In this document: piece by piece, positions 55,761 through 64,000 of the stretch
How the letters are laid out: every line of letters starts with the position of its first letter
Numbering within the stretch: the first letter of the stretch is position 1
Assembly (NCBI GenBank): GCA_963931575.1
Contig: OZ007029.1
Span: 1,612,001-1,676,000, forward strand
Reading direction: 5' to 3'
Length of the DNA: 64,000 bases
Source of the DNA: Gastranaerophilus sp944325835
GTDB taxonomy: Bacteria; Cyanobacteriota; Vampirovibrionia; Gastranaerophilales; Gastranaerophilaceae
Position numbers and translations under genes: made by a program
The notes under the pieces: model-generated
Told to the model about the DNA's origin: nothing
Databases searched by the model: none
The model's input: the letters and a program-made list of their open reading frames with translations, nothing else

Positions 55761-57164
55761 ATGGTAAACAAAATTGAGGAAAAAAGGGGAAGTTATACTT
55801 ACACAGGCAAAACAACAACACCGGCGCGAAGAGAAAAAACTCTGGCAGAAATTATGAAAAACAGACGCCGTGAAGCAAATTCAGCCAGAAGAAGCGCGCA
55901 AGAAACTCAGGAATTTTTGAAATGGGCGCTTCAAAACTGCAAAAATCAGGGGGATTTAGATGCAATCAGAGATTTAGTAAACACCCACGGGACCGCAAAA
56001 CAAAGAAAAGCGTTTGCAAAAATGGAACACGATTTTGCACCGGGGCTGACAAACTCACAACGCAGGCAGGAACTTGCTGCACGCGGCACCAATGCGAAAG
56101 TCGCCCAAAACGAAAATTTCAGACAGGCAATACTTAACGCCGAATCCGTTGATGACTTGAAGGCTTTAGAAAAAGAATACGGGAAAAAACTACCGCAAAG
56201 CCTGCGAACAACATATAATTCACGGCTTCACGCGCTGGAAAAAGCTGCCAGAGAAGCTGAGGCTCTTCACGCAGAAACACAAAGTTTTTATAACAAATTA
56301 TTCGGTTACGGCAACGGAAAACATCCGTCAGTAACAACGCTTGGAGGGGCAAACCCGACCTCTTCAACCGGTATGAACTGGGAAAAATATGCAGCAGAAC
56401 ACGGGCTTACATACACAAAACCGGAGGTATCAGGCGTTGTAAAGGCTGACCTGCTTGCAGAAAAAGCCATTGAAAGAACGCGCAAACATAATGAAATGCA
56501 GGCAGTTTATGAAGAGCCTAAACCACCGGTCAGTGAACAGCCAATCGACAAACCGCCGGTAACAGAGCCGCCTGTCGAAAAGCGACCGCCGGCTGCGGAG
56601 CCTCCAATTGATAAGCCGCCGGTTATAGAAGAACCGCCGGTCAAAAAACCAAAATTTAAATTCGGCAAGAAAGGTAAATTTGCTCTCGCCGCACTGGCAC
56701 TGGGCGCAATCGGTGCAGGCATCGCATATTTCGTCAACAAAAACAAAAAAGCAGGCAATGAGTCAGCCCCTGTGACAAACAATACAACAAATATTTCAAC
56801 CACTCCGGTAATCTCAGAAACGCCTTCGGACAGCACGAATGCTGCAACCTCTCCGGCAGACAGCATTGACATTAGAATTGCACCTCCTGCCGTTAACAAA
56901 GAACCTGTAGATACAATAGAACAACAGGCCATAAGCGAAATCCCGTTTGATGATAAAACCGGCAAGTACATTGTACGAAAAGGCGACAACTGCTGGAACA
57001 TTGCAAAAGCAGAGTTAATCAAAGAAAAAGGCGGTGAAATCCCGACGGATGAAGAAGTTCTCAAACGAACTTACAAAATCCTTGAACGCAACGACTTACA
57101 TTTTGAAAAAGACAAATATACAGTTCTCATTTATCCAAACGACACACTAGACATTAAAATGTAG
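55761..57164 (+). CDS. Single-pass membrane protein with C-terminal LysM-like domain
   Basis: This 467-residue protein has a basic, helical cytoplasmic N-terminal part (1-245) and a Pro-rich linker (about 250-295, repeats of KPPV and EPPV). A basic stop (KKPKFKFGKKGKF) precedes one membrane helix (ALAALALGAIGAGIAYFV). A Ser/Thr/Asn-rich external linker leads to a C-terminal LysM-like module (KYIVRKGDNCWNIAKAEL ... YTVLIYPNDTLDI). LysM binds peptidoglycan or other GlcNAc glycans, so the protein could tie a cytoplasmic structure to the wall. About 60 bases of purine-rich leader (55697-55752) precede it, without a riboswitch class I recognise. A terminator follows. Confidence 0.75.
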   Translation: MVNKIEEKRGSYTYTGKTTTPARREKTLAEIMKNRRREANSARRSAQETQEFLKWALQNCKNQGDLDAIRDLVNTHGTAKQRKAFAKMEHDFAPGLTNSQRRQELAARGTNAKVAQNENFRQAILNAESVDDLKALEKEYGKKLPQSLRTTYNSRLHALEKAAREAEALHAETQSFYNKLFGYGNGKHPSVTTLGGANPTSSTGMNWEKYAAEHGLTYTKPEVSGVVKADLLAEKAIERTRKHNEMQAVYEEPKPPVSEQPIDKPPVTEPPVEKRPPAAEPPIDKPPVIEEPPVKKPKFKFGKKGKFALAALALGAIGAGIAYFVNKNKKAGNESAPVTNNTTNISTTPVISETPSDSTNAATSPADSIDIRIAPPAVNKEPVDTIEQQAISEIPFDDKTGKYIVRKGDNCWNIAKAELIKEKGGEIPTDEEVLKRTYKILERNDLHFEKDKYTVLIYPNDTLDIKM

Positions 57165-57175
57165 TATCATCTTAA

Positions 57176-57211
57176 GCGGGGTGGGGCAGCTTCATAAGCT
57201 GCCCCGCCTTT
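57176..57211 (+). terminator. Terminator of the LysM-like gene
   Basis: GGGGCAGCTT-CAT-AAGCTGCCCC, extended by outer GCGGG/CCGC pairs, is followed by TTTGTT. Confidence 0.75.
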
Positions 57212-57254
57212 GTTACTAACAAATTTCTAACAAATCTTTAATAAAATTTTAAAT

Positions 57255-58205
57255 ATGAAATTAAATTTTGATATAGATTTAGTTTACCTATGGTGTGACG
57301 GAAGTGATCCGGAATTTCAAAGAAAAAAGCTGGAAGCATTTGAGAAAACAAACAAAAGTCTTTTAAACAAAGACGGTCTTGTCAATGCCCGTTTTGTGAA
57401 TTCCGACGAGTTAAAGTATTCCCTGCGCTCTGCTGAAAAATACGCGCCGTGGATAAGAAATATTTATATAGTCACTTACGAACAGGTGCCGGCGTGGTTA
57501 AATACAAAGCACCCGAAAATTAAAATTATTGACCACAAAGACATAATTCCTCAAAAGTATCTTCCGACATTCAATTCAAACGTTATTGAAATATTTTTGC
57601 CGATGATTCCGGATTTAAGCGAACATTTTTTATACGCTAATGATGATATGTTTTTCTGGGGTGATGTTGAAAAGGATTTCTTCTTCAATGAAAACGGCGC
57701 ACCAATCTGCCGCGTAATAAGGCGAAAAGCAAAAAATGTACACTCGATTTATAGTATAACAATTAATAATGCTTATAACTTAGTATCGGAAAGATTTCCG
57801 GACAAAGATATTAAATATTGGCCGCACCACGGTATCGACGGTTACAGAAGATCTGATTTTCTTGAATGTCTTAACTGCTTTAAAGAGGAAATCATGGAAA
57901 CCGCAAGCCATACTTTCAGGGATACAAGCGATGTTCAAAGAATGATTGTAAATTTTTATGCCATTGCGGCCAAAGGAGCGGCAGTAAAAGAAGTTGCCCG
58001 AAGGAAATGGTATCAGAAATTTCTGCCTTTTACAGAAGAAAACGCTTACACCAGCTGCAGAATAAGTAAAATGAAACAATTCAGGGGAAAAGACTTCAAG
58101 CTTTTCTGTATCAATGACGGCAATAAAACAAAAGACAAAGACAGAAAATACATGCAGGAAATGCTCGAAGAAAAATTTCCCCAAAAATCCGCATACGAAC
58201 TCTAG
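57255..58205 (+). CDS. Stealth-family sugar-phosphate transferase 1
   Basis: This 316-residue protein has the conserved Stealth regions. CR1 is IDLVYLWCDGSDPEF, and CR2 is DELKYSLRSAEKYAPWIRNI followed by IYIVTYEQVPAWLNTKHPKI. CR3 runs from NSNVIEIFLPMIPDLSEHFL to YANDDMFFWG, and CR4-like residues follow near HHGIDGYRRSDF. The family transfers hexose-1-phosphate to growing surface polysaccharides by phosphodiester links. No ribosome site is seen; TAAAAT ends 7 bases before the ATG. It is a tandem paralogue of the next gene, with nearly identical C-terminal 30 residues. Confidence 0.88.
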   Translation: MKLNFDIDLVYLWCDGSDPEFQRKKLEAFEKTNKSLLNKDGLVNARFVNSDELKYSLRSAEKYAPWIRNIYIVTYEQVPAWLNTKHPKIKIIDHKDIIPQKYLPTFNSNVIEIFLPMIPDLSEHFLYANDDMFFWGDVEKDFFFNENGAPICRVIRRKAKNVHSIYSITINNAYNLVSERFPDKDIKYWPHHGIDGYRRSDFLECLNCFKEEIMETASHTFRDTSDVQRMIVNFYAIAAKGAAVKEVARRKWYQKFLPFTEENAYTSCRISKMKQFRGKDFKLFCINDGNKTKDKDRKYMQEMLEEKFPQKSAYEL

Positions 58206-58263
58206 TAAAGTTTACCGGCTGCAATATTTGACAGCCGCAAGCTCTTATATTAATATATAAGAC

Positions 58264-59205
58264 ATGAATTTTGATGTTGATTTGGTATATCTCTGGTGTG
58301 ACGGAAGCGATCCGGAATTTCAAAAGAAAAAAGAGCTGGCCTTTAAAGCATACACGAATAAAGAGCTTGATCGCGAAGGGACTTCTAATTTCCGTTTTAT
58401 AGAGATGAACGAGTTAAAATATTCACTCCGTTCAGCCGAAAAATATGCGCCGTGGATTAGAAATATTTATATAGTCACCTACGAGCAGGTGCCGGAGTGG
58501 TTAAATATCAACCATCCTAAAATCAAAATTATTGATCACAAAGATATTATTCCGGCTAAATACCTGCCGACATTTAATTCTTCTGCAATAGAAATTTTTA
58601 TCCCTAAAATTCCGGGGTTAAGCGAGCATTTTCTATTTGCGAATGACGATATGTTTTTCTGGGGAAACGTAGATAAAGAATTTTTCTTCACTCCGGAAGG
58701 GGCGCCTATTTGCAGGGTAAGCAGAAAAATGACTCCGAAGCCGCAGCATTCACTTTTCGGCAATATGGTTTACAACGGTTACAAGATGATCCTTGATAAA
58801 TTTGGTAAAGCTGTTCCCTACTGGTCACACCATGGTATTGACAGTTACAGAAAGTCTGACTTTTTAGAATGCATTGAATATTTTAAAGATGAATTTGAAA
58901 AAACCGCTCAACATAAATTCCGCGAAGAAACAGATGTTCAACGAATGATTATAAGTTACTATGCCGTTGCCGAAAAAGGAGCCGTAATTAAAGAATATCC
59001 AAGAAAATGGTATGACAAATACTTCCCGCGGATTAACGAAACCTGTTATTCAAGCTGTACGATTAAAAAGATGAAACATTTCCGTCATAAAGATTTCCAG
59101 CTTTTCTGTATCAACGACGGCAGAAAAACAAAAGACAAAGACCGGAAATATATGCAGGAAATGCTTGAAGAAAAATTTCCTCAAAAATCAGCGTACGAAC
59201 TTTAA
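58264..59205 (+). CDS. Stealth-family sugar-phosphate transferase 2
   Basis: This 313-residue close paralogue of the preceding gene has VDLVYLWCDGSDPEF, NELKYSLRSAEKYAPWIRNI, ANDDMFFWGNVD and HHGIDSYRKSDF. The last 30 residues, ending EEKFPQKSAYEL, are almost the same as in copy 1, which points to a recent duplication with divergence in the middle (residues 155-250), where acceptor or donor choice may lie. The 3' end overlaps the convergent csaB-like gene by 18 bp, so those last residues are also read on the other strand. Confidence 0.88.
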   Translation: MNFDVDLVYLWCDGSDPEFQKKKELAFKAYTNKELDREGTSNFRFIEMNELKYSLRSAEKYAPWIRNIYIVTYEQVPEWLNINHPKIKIIDHKDIIPAKYLPTFNSSAIEIFIPKIPGLSEHFLFANDDMFFWGNVDKEFFFTPEGAPICRVSRKMTPKPQHSLFGNMVYNGYKMILDKFGKAVPYWSHHGIDSYRKSDFLECIEYFKDEFEKTAQHKFREETDVQRMIISYYAVAEKGAVIKEYPRKWYDKYFPRINETCYSSCTIKKMKHFRHKDFQLFCINDGRKTKDKDRKYMQEMLEEKFPQKSAYEL

Positions 59206-60171
59206 TAAGTTTTCCCACGGATAAGAATCCTGCACTCCTGACGCTGCGGCAGAATTTTTAATTTTTTGCAGAATGTCGTACGAACTATCTGTAAATTCTA
59301 TCAGAGGAAGCGAGAAATTTTCGGCTAAAATTTGCACCTTAGGGTCATAGTTAATAACCGCGCATTTAACACCTGCTTTAAGAGCCACAATGAGCGAATG
59401 GAAACGCATTGAAACCAGTGTATCAAGCCTGCTTAATTCCACTATCAGATTGTCCTCGACAATTTCAACTTCTTTATCCGGCACCACCCCTTGAAGCAGC
59501 GCCACAAACTCCCTGCATACCGCTAAATCCAGCGATTTTTGAAGCGGAAAAACTTTTATACATTTTTGCGGGCATTTTGAAATCGCAAAGGCAAAATTTT
59601 GCAAAAATTCTGTATCCATGCCGGTAAAACTGCGGAGTTGAACCCCGAGAATATTTTCTTTTTCAACTTGTGCAATAGCTAAAGAATATGCAGGATCCGG
59701 CACAAGTGCAGCTTTGATACCCCAATTTTCCATTAAGTTAAGGCTTCTTTCATCACGCACAGAAACATAATTGCAATTCCTGAAAAGATTTTTCACACAA
59801 AAACGTGACAGAGGGTGGTATAAAGGCCCTACGCCCTGCGCAAAAATTATGGTCTTTTTACCGAAAAGCTGTGCTAATCCAAGGATAAAAGCATAATATA
59901 GAACACTTTTTACGCTTGTTGCGTCCTGAAAAAGGCTGCCGCCGCCGGAGATTAAAACGTCACACCACAAAAGAGTTTTTACAACCGCAAAAGGGCTAAA
60001 GCGTTTAACACTCTCAACCCCGCAGGTTTTTCGGGTGAAAGCGGTGTCTGAAGAAAAAACTTTTACCCGTGCACCGACGGATTTTAATTTTTCGGTGAGA
60101 ATTGACAAAATCAACTCATCACCAAAGTTTTTAAACCCGTAATATCCCGAAACTGCAACCTTTTTCGCCAT
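59188..60171 (-). CDS. csaB: Polysaccharide pyruvyl transferase (CsaB-like)
   Basis: This 327-residue transferase of the pyruvyl transferase family begins VAVSGYYGFKNFGDELIL and has DVLISGGGSLFQDATS, TIIFAQGVGPL, VSVRDERS and DTLVSMRFHSLIVALKAGV. CsaB adds a pyruvate ketal to a secondary wall polysaccharide, which in many bacteria anchors surface-layer proteins. Beside two Stealth transferases it suggests a phosphodiester-linked, pyruvylated surface glycan. It lies 6 bp downstream of the eda stop on the same strand. Confidence 0.88.
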   Translation of the reverse strand: MAKKVAVSGYYGFKNFGDELILSILTEKLKSVGARVKVFSSDTAFTRKTCGVESVKRFSPFAVVKTLLWCDVLISGGGSLFQDATSVKSVLYYAFILGLAQLFGKKTIIFAQGVGPLYHPLSRFCVKNLFRNCNYVSVRDERSLNLMENWGIKAALVPDPAYSLAIAQVEKENILGVQLRSFTGMDTEFLQNFAFAISKCPQKCIKVFPLQKSLDLAVCREFVALLQGVVPDKEVEIVEDNLIVELSRLDTLVSMRFHSLIVALKAGVKCAVINYDPKVQILAENFSLPLIEFTDSSYDILQKIKNSAAASGVQDSYPWENLLKFVR

Positions 60172-60177
60172 ATAAGC

Positions 60178-60801
60178 CTAACTTTTAACCTCTTTTAAGA
60201 AATTTTGAACCCGCATTGTGATTTCCTGCGGAGTATAGCCGTCATAAATATCGCGTCCGACCGCAACGCTTGTTGCGCCGGCTTTAATATACTCTTTAAC
60301 CTCGGATAATTTTATATTCCCCGCAGGCATAATGTTAAGAAACGGCATCGGTCTTAAAATATCTTCAAGATACATTGTTCCGCCCATTGCCGTTATCGGA
60401 TAAAGTTTGATAAGCGGGATTCTGGATTTCCACGCGCTGTAGGCCTCGTTAGCCGTCGTTGTGCCGGCAATATAAGGGATTTTTCTGCTTTTTGAAATTT
60501 TCAAAAGATTAGTTTGAAAAATCGGTGAAGAAAAAACTTTCGCCCCTGCCTGCAACGCAACTTCTGCCTGATGCGAAGTAATAATTCCGCCCGCGCAGAC
60601 CGTAATTTCGCCTGCAACCTCCTCAATTGCTTCAAAAATTTCCGGAGCGTCTATATTGATTTCAACAATCTCAATTCCGGCTTTTGCAAGCGCTCTTGCC
60701 ATTGATGCCATTCTGATTTTATCTTTGCCGCGAAGTACAGGGAAAAGTCGCTGCGCCTTCATCATTTCTATTAAAGTATCATTATAAATATATTTGTCCA
60801 T
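60178..60801 (-). CDS. eda: 2-keto-3-deoxy-6-phosphogluconate / 4-hydroxy-2-oxoglutarate aldolase family
   Basis: This 207-residue class I aldolase has LFPVLRGKDKIRMASMARAL, GIEIVEINIDAPE (catalytic Glu), VCAGGIITSHQAEVALQAGAKVF, the Schiff-base Lys in PLIKLYPITAMGG and LNIMPAGNIKLSEVKEYIKAGA. It cleaves KDPG to pyruvate and glyceraldehyde-3-phosphate, or related 2-keto-3-deoxy acids. Edd is not in the window. Pairing with a pyruvyl transferase may be chance. AAGGATAG precedes the ATG. Confidence 0.88.
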   Translation of the reverse strand: MDKYIYNDTLIEMMKAQRLFPVLRGKDKIRMASMARALAKAGIEIVEINIDAPEIFEAIEEVAGEITVCAGGIITSHQAEVALQAGAKVFSSPIFQTNLLKISKSRKIPYIAGTTTANEAYSAWKSRIPLIKLYPITAMGGTMYLEDILRPMPFLNIMPAGNIKLSEVKEYIKAGATSVAVGRDIYDGYTPQEITMRVQNFLKEVKS

Positions 60802-60857
60802 ACCACTATCCTTTTTTTTGAATTTATTATATCATAAATTAAAGATAGGGAGAATGT

Positions 60858-62834
60858 ATGGGAAAAATTTTTGATAAATTAAAAACCGGATTGTTATATA
60901 TTTATACTGCATTAGTATATTTAATAATATTTCTTATTGTCTGGTTTATCTCGTATACATTTCTTTTCCCGAATGTTTATAATTTTATGCTCAAAGCGTT
61001 TTCCGCAACGGAATACGGCAACCCTGACACCGTAATAGTTGCGATTGACGACAAATCTATCGACAAAGTCCGCTGGCCGTGGAAACGCGAAATGTATGCA
61101 AAAATTATGAACTATTTTTCCGAATACACTGACCTCAAAATAATCGGACTTGATACTGTTGTGAAAGGTTCTGATTTACAAAATCCGGCTTCTGACAGAG
61201 CCTTCTACGCAGCAGCGGCAAAGCTTTCAGATAAACTCGTTGCGGCTTTTGTTCCCACGATTCAGGACTATCCGGAAGATATTGACGGCCCGATTTATGA
61301 ATCATATTTTAATCAAAGATTTAAAATAAATATTGAAGATAAAAGAACCAGAAAAGCCGCGCCGATTTATAAATCCATGGCGGTTTTCCCGACAGAATAC
61401 TTTTTCTCCGTTAAAAATGTAGGTTCTTCCGCAAACGGAATGCACGGGGTGAATAAAACGTTTATAAAAACTTATTCACTTGTAAACATCAACGGCGAAC
61501 TTTACCCCTCAATTGCGCTCAGAATGTACCTGCTTGCAAATAACACAGATAAAATTACGCTCTATGACAACCGGATTGTTGTTGACAAAACAGGCCTGAC
61601 AATTCCGGTAACAGACAGACAGGTTTTCACAAGCAATATCCATTTTTACAAATACCTTCCAAATAGTATTTATTCGCACAAACAGTATTCCGCAATTGAT
61701 ATCATAAACTCATACGATGCGCTCAAGAAAGGTCAGCAGCCGGTTATTGACCCGTCAGAGTTTAAAGACAAAACCGTATTTTTCGGACTGAACGCCCGCG
61801 GTGATGTTGTCGGACTTGAAGATTCCGGTATGACCCCGATTGGCGCAAACCACCCCGGAGTTGATATTCAGGCAAGTATTTATGATAACCTCGTTAACAA
61901 TCAAATTATACACCGCCCGCATCTTTTGGCGGAAATGCTCGCGGCGCTTGTCCTTTCCCTGATAACCTTCATTATTGTAATGAATTTGACATTCGGCGCT
62001 TCACTTGCAACTATTATGGGCATAATTTTCGGCTATATACTTGTTAACGCGCTTATTCTCTACCCTAACAACATTGCGCCGGATGTTATAACTCCTGTTG
62101 TCGTTATTCTTGCCACACTGATTTTTGGCTACGCGTTCCGCTTTATCCTTGAAAACAAAAACAAAGAAAAAGTGAAAATGGCAATGGGTAAATATATTTC
62201 GCAAGATATTATGCAAAACGTTGTAAAAAATATTGACGACATACGTTTAGGCGGGCGGAAAGCTGTTGTTTCCGTACTTTTCGCCGATATCAGAGGGTTT
62301 ACCTCAATGAGCGAAAAAATGACCGCGGAAGAAGTTTCTATGATTTTAAACGAATATTTTTCCGCAATTGAACCTATTATCACAAAATACAATGGTGTCA
62401 TTAATAAATTTATCGGTGACGCAGTAATGGCAATCTTCGGCGATCCAATAGAGGACGAACTTCATCCTATGAAAGCGGTTCTGTGCGCAAACGAAATGTT
62501 AAAATGCGTTCGCAAACTCCGCTACAAATGGATGGACGAAAACAAACCCGATATTGAAATCGGTATTGGAATAAATACAGGTGAAGTTTTCGTAGGTAAT
62601 ATAGGTTCTGAAAAACGTCTTGAGTACACTGTCATCGGTGACACCGTAAACATTGCAAGCCGTATTGAAAGCTATAACAAGGTTTATAAGACGAAATTCC
62701 TCATCGGCTCCACTACTTACGAATTTGTAAAAAACCGTGTTGACGTAATCAAAATCGGCGGCGTCACAATCCGCGGCAAACAAAATAAAATGGACATTTA
62801 CGAAATACTGAGGGTAAATAATTTAAGCGAATAA
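60858..62834 (+). CDS. CHASE2-domain adenylate/guanylate cyclase
   Basis: This 658-residue receptor cyclase has an N-terminal membrane helix (17-40). An extracytoplasmic CHASE2 domain (about 45-350; VIVAIDDKSIDKVRWPWKRE, DPSEFKDKTVFFGLNARG, GVDIQASIYDNLVNNQII) is followed by three helices (about 355-435) and a class III cyclase domain (about 465-650). The metal Asp residues are in VLFADIRGFTSMSEKM and KFIGDAVMAIFGD, and EYTVIGDTVNIASRIE holds the base- and transition-state residues. Residue choice favours ATP, so cAMP is the likely product. GGGAGAATGT lies upstream. CHASE2 cyclases are common in Cyanobacteria. Confidence 0.92.
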   Translation: MGKIFDKLKTGLLYIYTALVYLIIFLIVWFISYTFLFPNVYNFMLKAFSATEYGNPDTVIVAIDDKSIDKVRWPWKREMYAKIMNYFSEYTDLKIIGLDTVVKGSDLQNPASDRAFYAAAAKLSDKLVAAFVPTIQDYPEDIDGPIYESYFNQRFKINIEDKRTRKAAPIYKSMAVFPTEYFFSVKNVGSSANGMHGVNKTFIKTYSLVNINGELYPSIALRMYLLANNTDKITLYDNRIVVDKTGLTIPVTDRQVFTSNIHFYKYLPNSIYSHKQYSAIDIINSYDALKKGQQPVIDPSEFKDKTVFFGLNARGDVVGLEDSGMTPIGANHPGVDIQASIYDNLVNNQIIHRPHLLAEMLAALVLSLITFIIVMNLTFGASLATIMGIIFGYILVNALILYPNNIAPDVITPVVVILATLIFGYAFRFILENKNKEKVKMAMGKYISQDIMQNVVKNIDDIRLGGRKAVVSVLFADIRGFTSMSEKMTAEEVSMILNEYFSAIEPIITKYNGVINKFIGDAVMAIFGDPIEDELHPMKAVLCANEMLKCVRKLRYKWMDENKPDIEIGIGINTGEVFVGNIGSEKRLEYTVIGDTVNIASRIESYNKVYKTKFLIGSTTYEFVKNRVDVIKIGGVTIRGKQNKMDIYEILRVNNLSE

Positions 62835-62839
62835 CCTTC

Positions 62840-62926
62840 TGTCATGCTGAACTTGATTCAGCATCTATCCAATGTGACCGTAAGAATTTAACGACTGACA
62901 GATCCCGAAACAAGTTCGGGATGACA
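62840..62926. repeat. 87-bp palindromic element, copy 3
   Basis: It begins TGTCATGCTGAACTTG and ends AAGTTCGGGATGACA. The two hairpins are the same as in copy 2 with loop changes. It fills the gap between the cyclase gene and recG. Confidence 0.85.
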
Positions 62927-62942
62927 GAAAAAACATAAAAAC

Positions 62943-64000
62943 ATGGAAAACTTAGAGAAACTAAAAAAAGCAATAGAAGTAGAAGTCAAGCACCGATACA
63001 TTGATATACGGGGGCAAAGCCAAACCTTCTCGCAATTTATCAAAGGTGAAGCCCGAAAGATTTACAAAACATCCGGCAAAAACCCGCGCTGGGGCGTCAT
63101 TATGGAAACCTTTGACGGCTACCGCTGTTTTGACGTTAATGACCGCAGAAAAGCAATAGAAAGACTTATCAAAGTTATAAAACTTACGCTTGATGAAGAA
63201 AAAGCGACCACCGTTCACGACCCCCAAACACAGGAACGCCGGCTTGAAAGCCCCGATAAAGTCGATGTCACTTATGTCAAAGGCGTGGGGCCGAAAATCG
63301 CCTACTATCTTAATAAACTCGGGATTTATACCGCGCTTGATTTGATAACGTATTTTCCGCGCAAGCACATTGACTATTCCTCCAGAACACTCATTAAAAA
63401 ACTGCGCGAGGGCGAAAATACAACCGTTTTCGGCTACGTAAAATCAGTTTCGGCCTTCAACACAAAAAATAATCTTTCCGTTGTCAGGGTAAAAATTCAG
63501 GATGAAAGCGGAAGCCTTGAGCTTTCATTTTTCCAGGCAAAAGCGACACGCGTAATGCAGGAGAGAATTAAATCCCAATTCCCCGTCAACGCAGGCATAA
63601 TGGTTTCCGGAACCGTCAAACGAAATAATTACACCGGCCAGCTTACCGTTGATAAACCGAGTTACTCTATCATGAGCGGCGAATTTATGGAAAGCACCGG
63701 TTCAAACCTGAATTTGGGCAGAATTGTTCCGATTTATACAGTTTGCGAAGGATTAAATATCAAAACCCTGCGCCGCGCGATTTTCAATGCGATTGAGATG
63801 TACAACGATTATATTGTTGACGTTCTGCCGGATTACATACGCGAAAAACACGGGATTTTGCCGAAAAAAATCTCCGTCAAACAAATTCACTTCCCCGAAA
63901 CCATGGAACTTTTAGAGCAATCCCGCTTTTCACTCGTATTTGAAGAATTATTCCTTATCCAGCTGCGCCTTGCAAAAGCGCGTCAGGAAAATCTGGCAAA
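62943..64000 (+). CDS. recG: ATP-dependent DNA helicase RecG, N-terminal part (runs off the window)
   Basis: 352 codons are open to the window edge. The N-terminus has an extra charged segment. It is followed by the RecG wedge region: VTYVKGVGPKIAYYLNKLGIYTALDLITYFPRKHIDYS, then an OB-fold (TVFGYVKSVSAFNTKNNLSVVRVKIQD, LELSFFQAKA) and VPIYTVCEGLNIKTLRRAI. The helicase motifs lie beyond the end. RecG reverses stalled replication forks and resolves recombination intermediates. The ATG at 62943 has no ribosome site. The palindromic 87-bp element ends 16 bp before it. Confidence 0.9.
   Translation, partial: MENLEKLKKAIEVEVKHRYIDIRGQSQTFSQFIKGEARKIYKTSGKNPRWGVIMETFDGYRCFDVNDRRKAIERLIKVIKLTLDEEKATTVHDPQTQERRLESPDKVDVTYVKGVGPKIAYYLNKLGIYTALDLITYFPRKHIDYSSRTLIKKLREGENTTVFGYVKSVSAFNTKNNLSVVRVKIQDESGSLELSFFQAKATRVMQERIKSQFPVNAGIMVSGTVKRNNYTGQLTVDKPSYSIMSGEFMESTGSNLNLGRIVPIYTVCEGLNIKTLRRAIFNAIEMYNDYIVDVLPDYIREKHGILPKKISVKQIHFPETMELLEQSRFSLVFEELFLIQLRLAKARQENLA

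Noticed and set aside
1..64000. CRISPR array
   Set aside because: No regularly spaced direct repeats with unique spacers were found; the repeats seen are palindromic, dispersed and unspaced.

Overview
The window looks like a chromosomal piece of an AT-rich, host-associated member of the non-photosynthetic cyanobacterial sister lineages (gut Melainabacteria / Gastranaerophilales type). This is an inference. It rests on the prepilin family with the FTMAEILLSLT start, the many small membrane proteins that share a short Asn/Phe-containing N-terminus, and the mix of Gram-negative envelope genes. No rRNA or phylogenetic marker was compared. No complete prophage, CRISPR array or conjugative element is present.

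Layout. 1-6565 (minus): a tightly overlapping glycan operon with three family-2 glycosyltransferases, rfbF and rfbG for CDP-4-keto-6-deoxyglucose, a sugar-nucleotide epimerase/reductase and an FAD enzyme. 6696-7238: a lone small tyrosine recombinase. 7370-11343: a secreted protein and an ion-transport cluster (OadG-like subunit, NhaD/ArsB-like permease, 50-residue membrane peptide, Na/Pi cotransporter). 11436-13831: kinase-like and transglutaminase-like proteins, a repeat-rich spacer and tRNA-Asp. 15108-21414: cysE, tyrS, proB, proA, tyrA. 21493-29394: a XRE regulator, a GH13 enzyme with two large membrane proteins, uppP, queD and a KdsC-like phosphatase. 31087-47196: mnmE, mtaB, a DnaJ-type chaperone, two plsC-type acyltransferases, a phosphohexomutase, an AI-2E-type permease, a radical SAM protein, and VTT and TPR proteins. 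49322-57164: wecA-like, glyA, obgE, tsaD, rpsA, a second XRE regulator and a LysM-like anchored protein. 57255-64000: two tandem Stealth transferases, csaB-like, eda, a CHASE2 nucleotide cyclase and the start of recG.

The most unusual content is a dispersed family of four prepilin-like genes (ending or starting near 15111, 29776, 35476 and 48033). Each has the same promoter layout (TTGAC, 17 bp, AT-rich -10), a ribosome site and a short leader ORF that runs into 12-13 consecutive Gs. The pilin frame is open from the prepilin start back to the G tract. In all four loci the tract is exactly one G too long to join the leader ATG to the pilin. This is the layout of translational phase variation by slipped-strand mispairing, or of slippage-dependent expression. 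Between tract and pilin lie recombined, often GC-rich leader cassettes, one of which has absorbed palindromic elements without breaking the frame.

Two further themes recur. A palindromic element of exactly 87 bp (29 codons) occurs three times, with a 159-bp derivative inside a pilin leader and a related 99-bp palindromic unit beside it. They recall the in-frame palindromic elements of Rickettsia. Seven otherwise unrelated proteins carry a similar N-terminal patch (Asn-rich, then a hydrophobic-x-Phe/Tyr motif such as VTFG, VDFG, LNFTA or LSFAS), which could be an uncharacterised sorting or anchoring signal.
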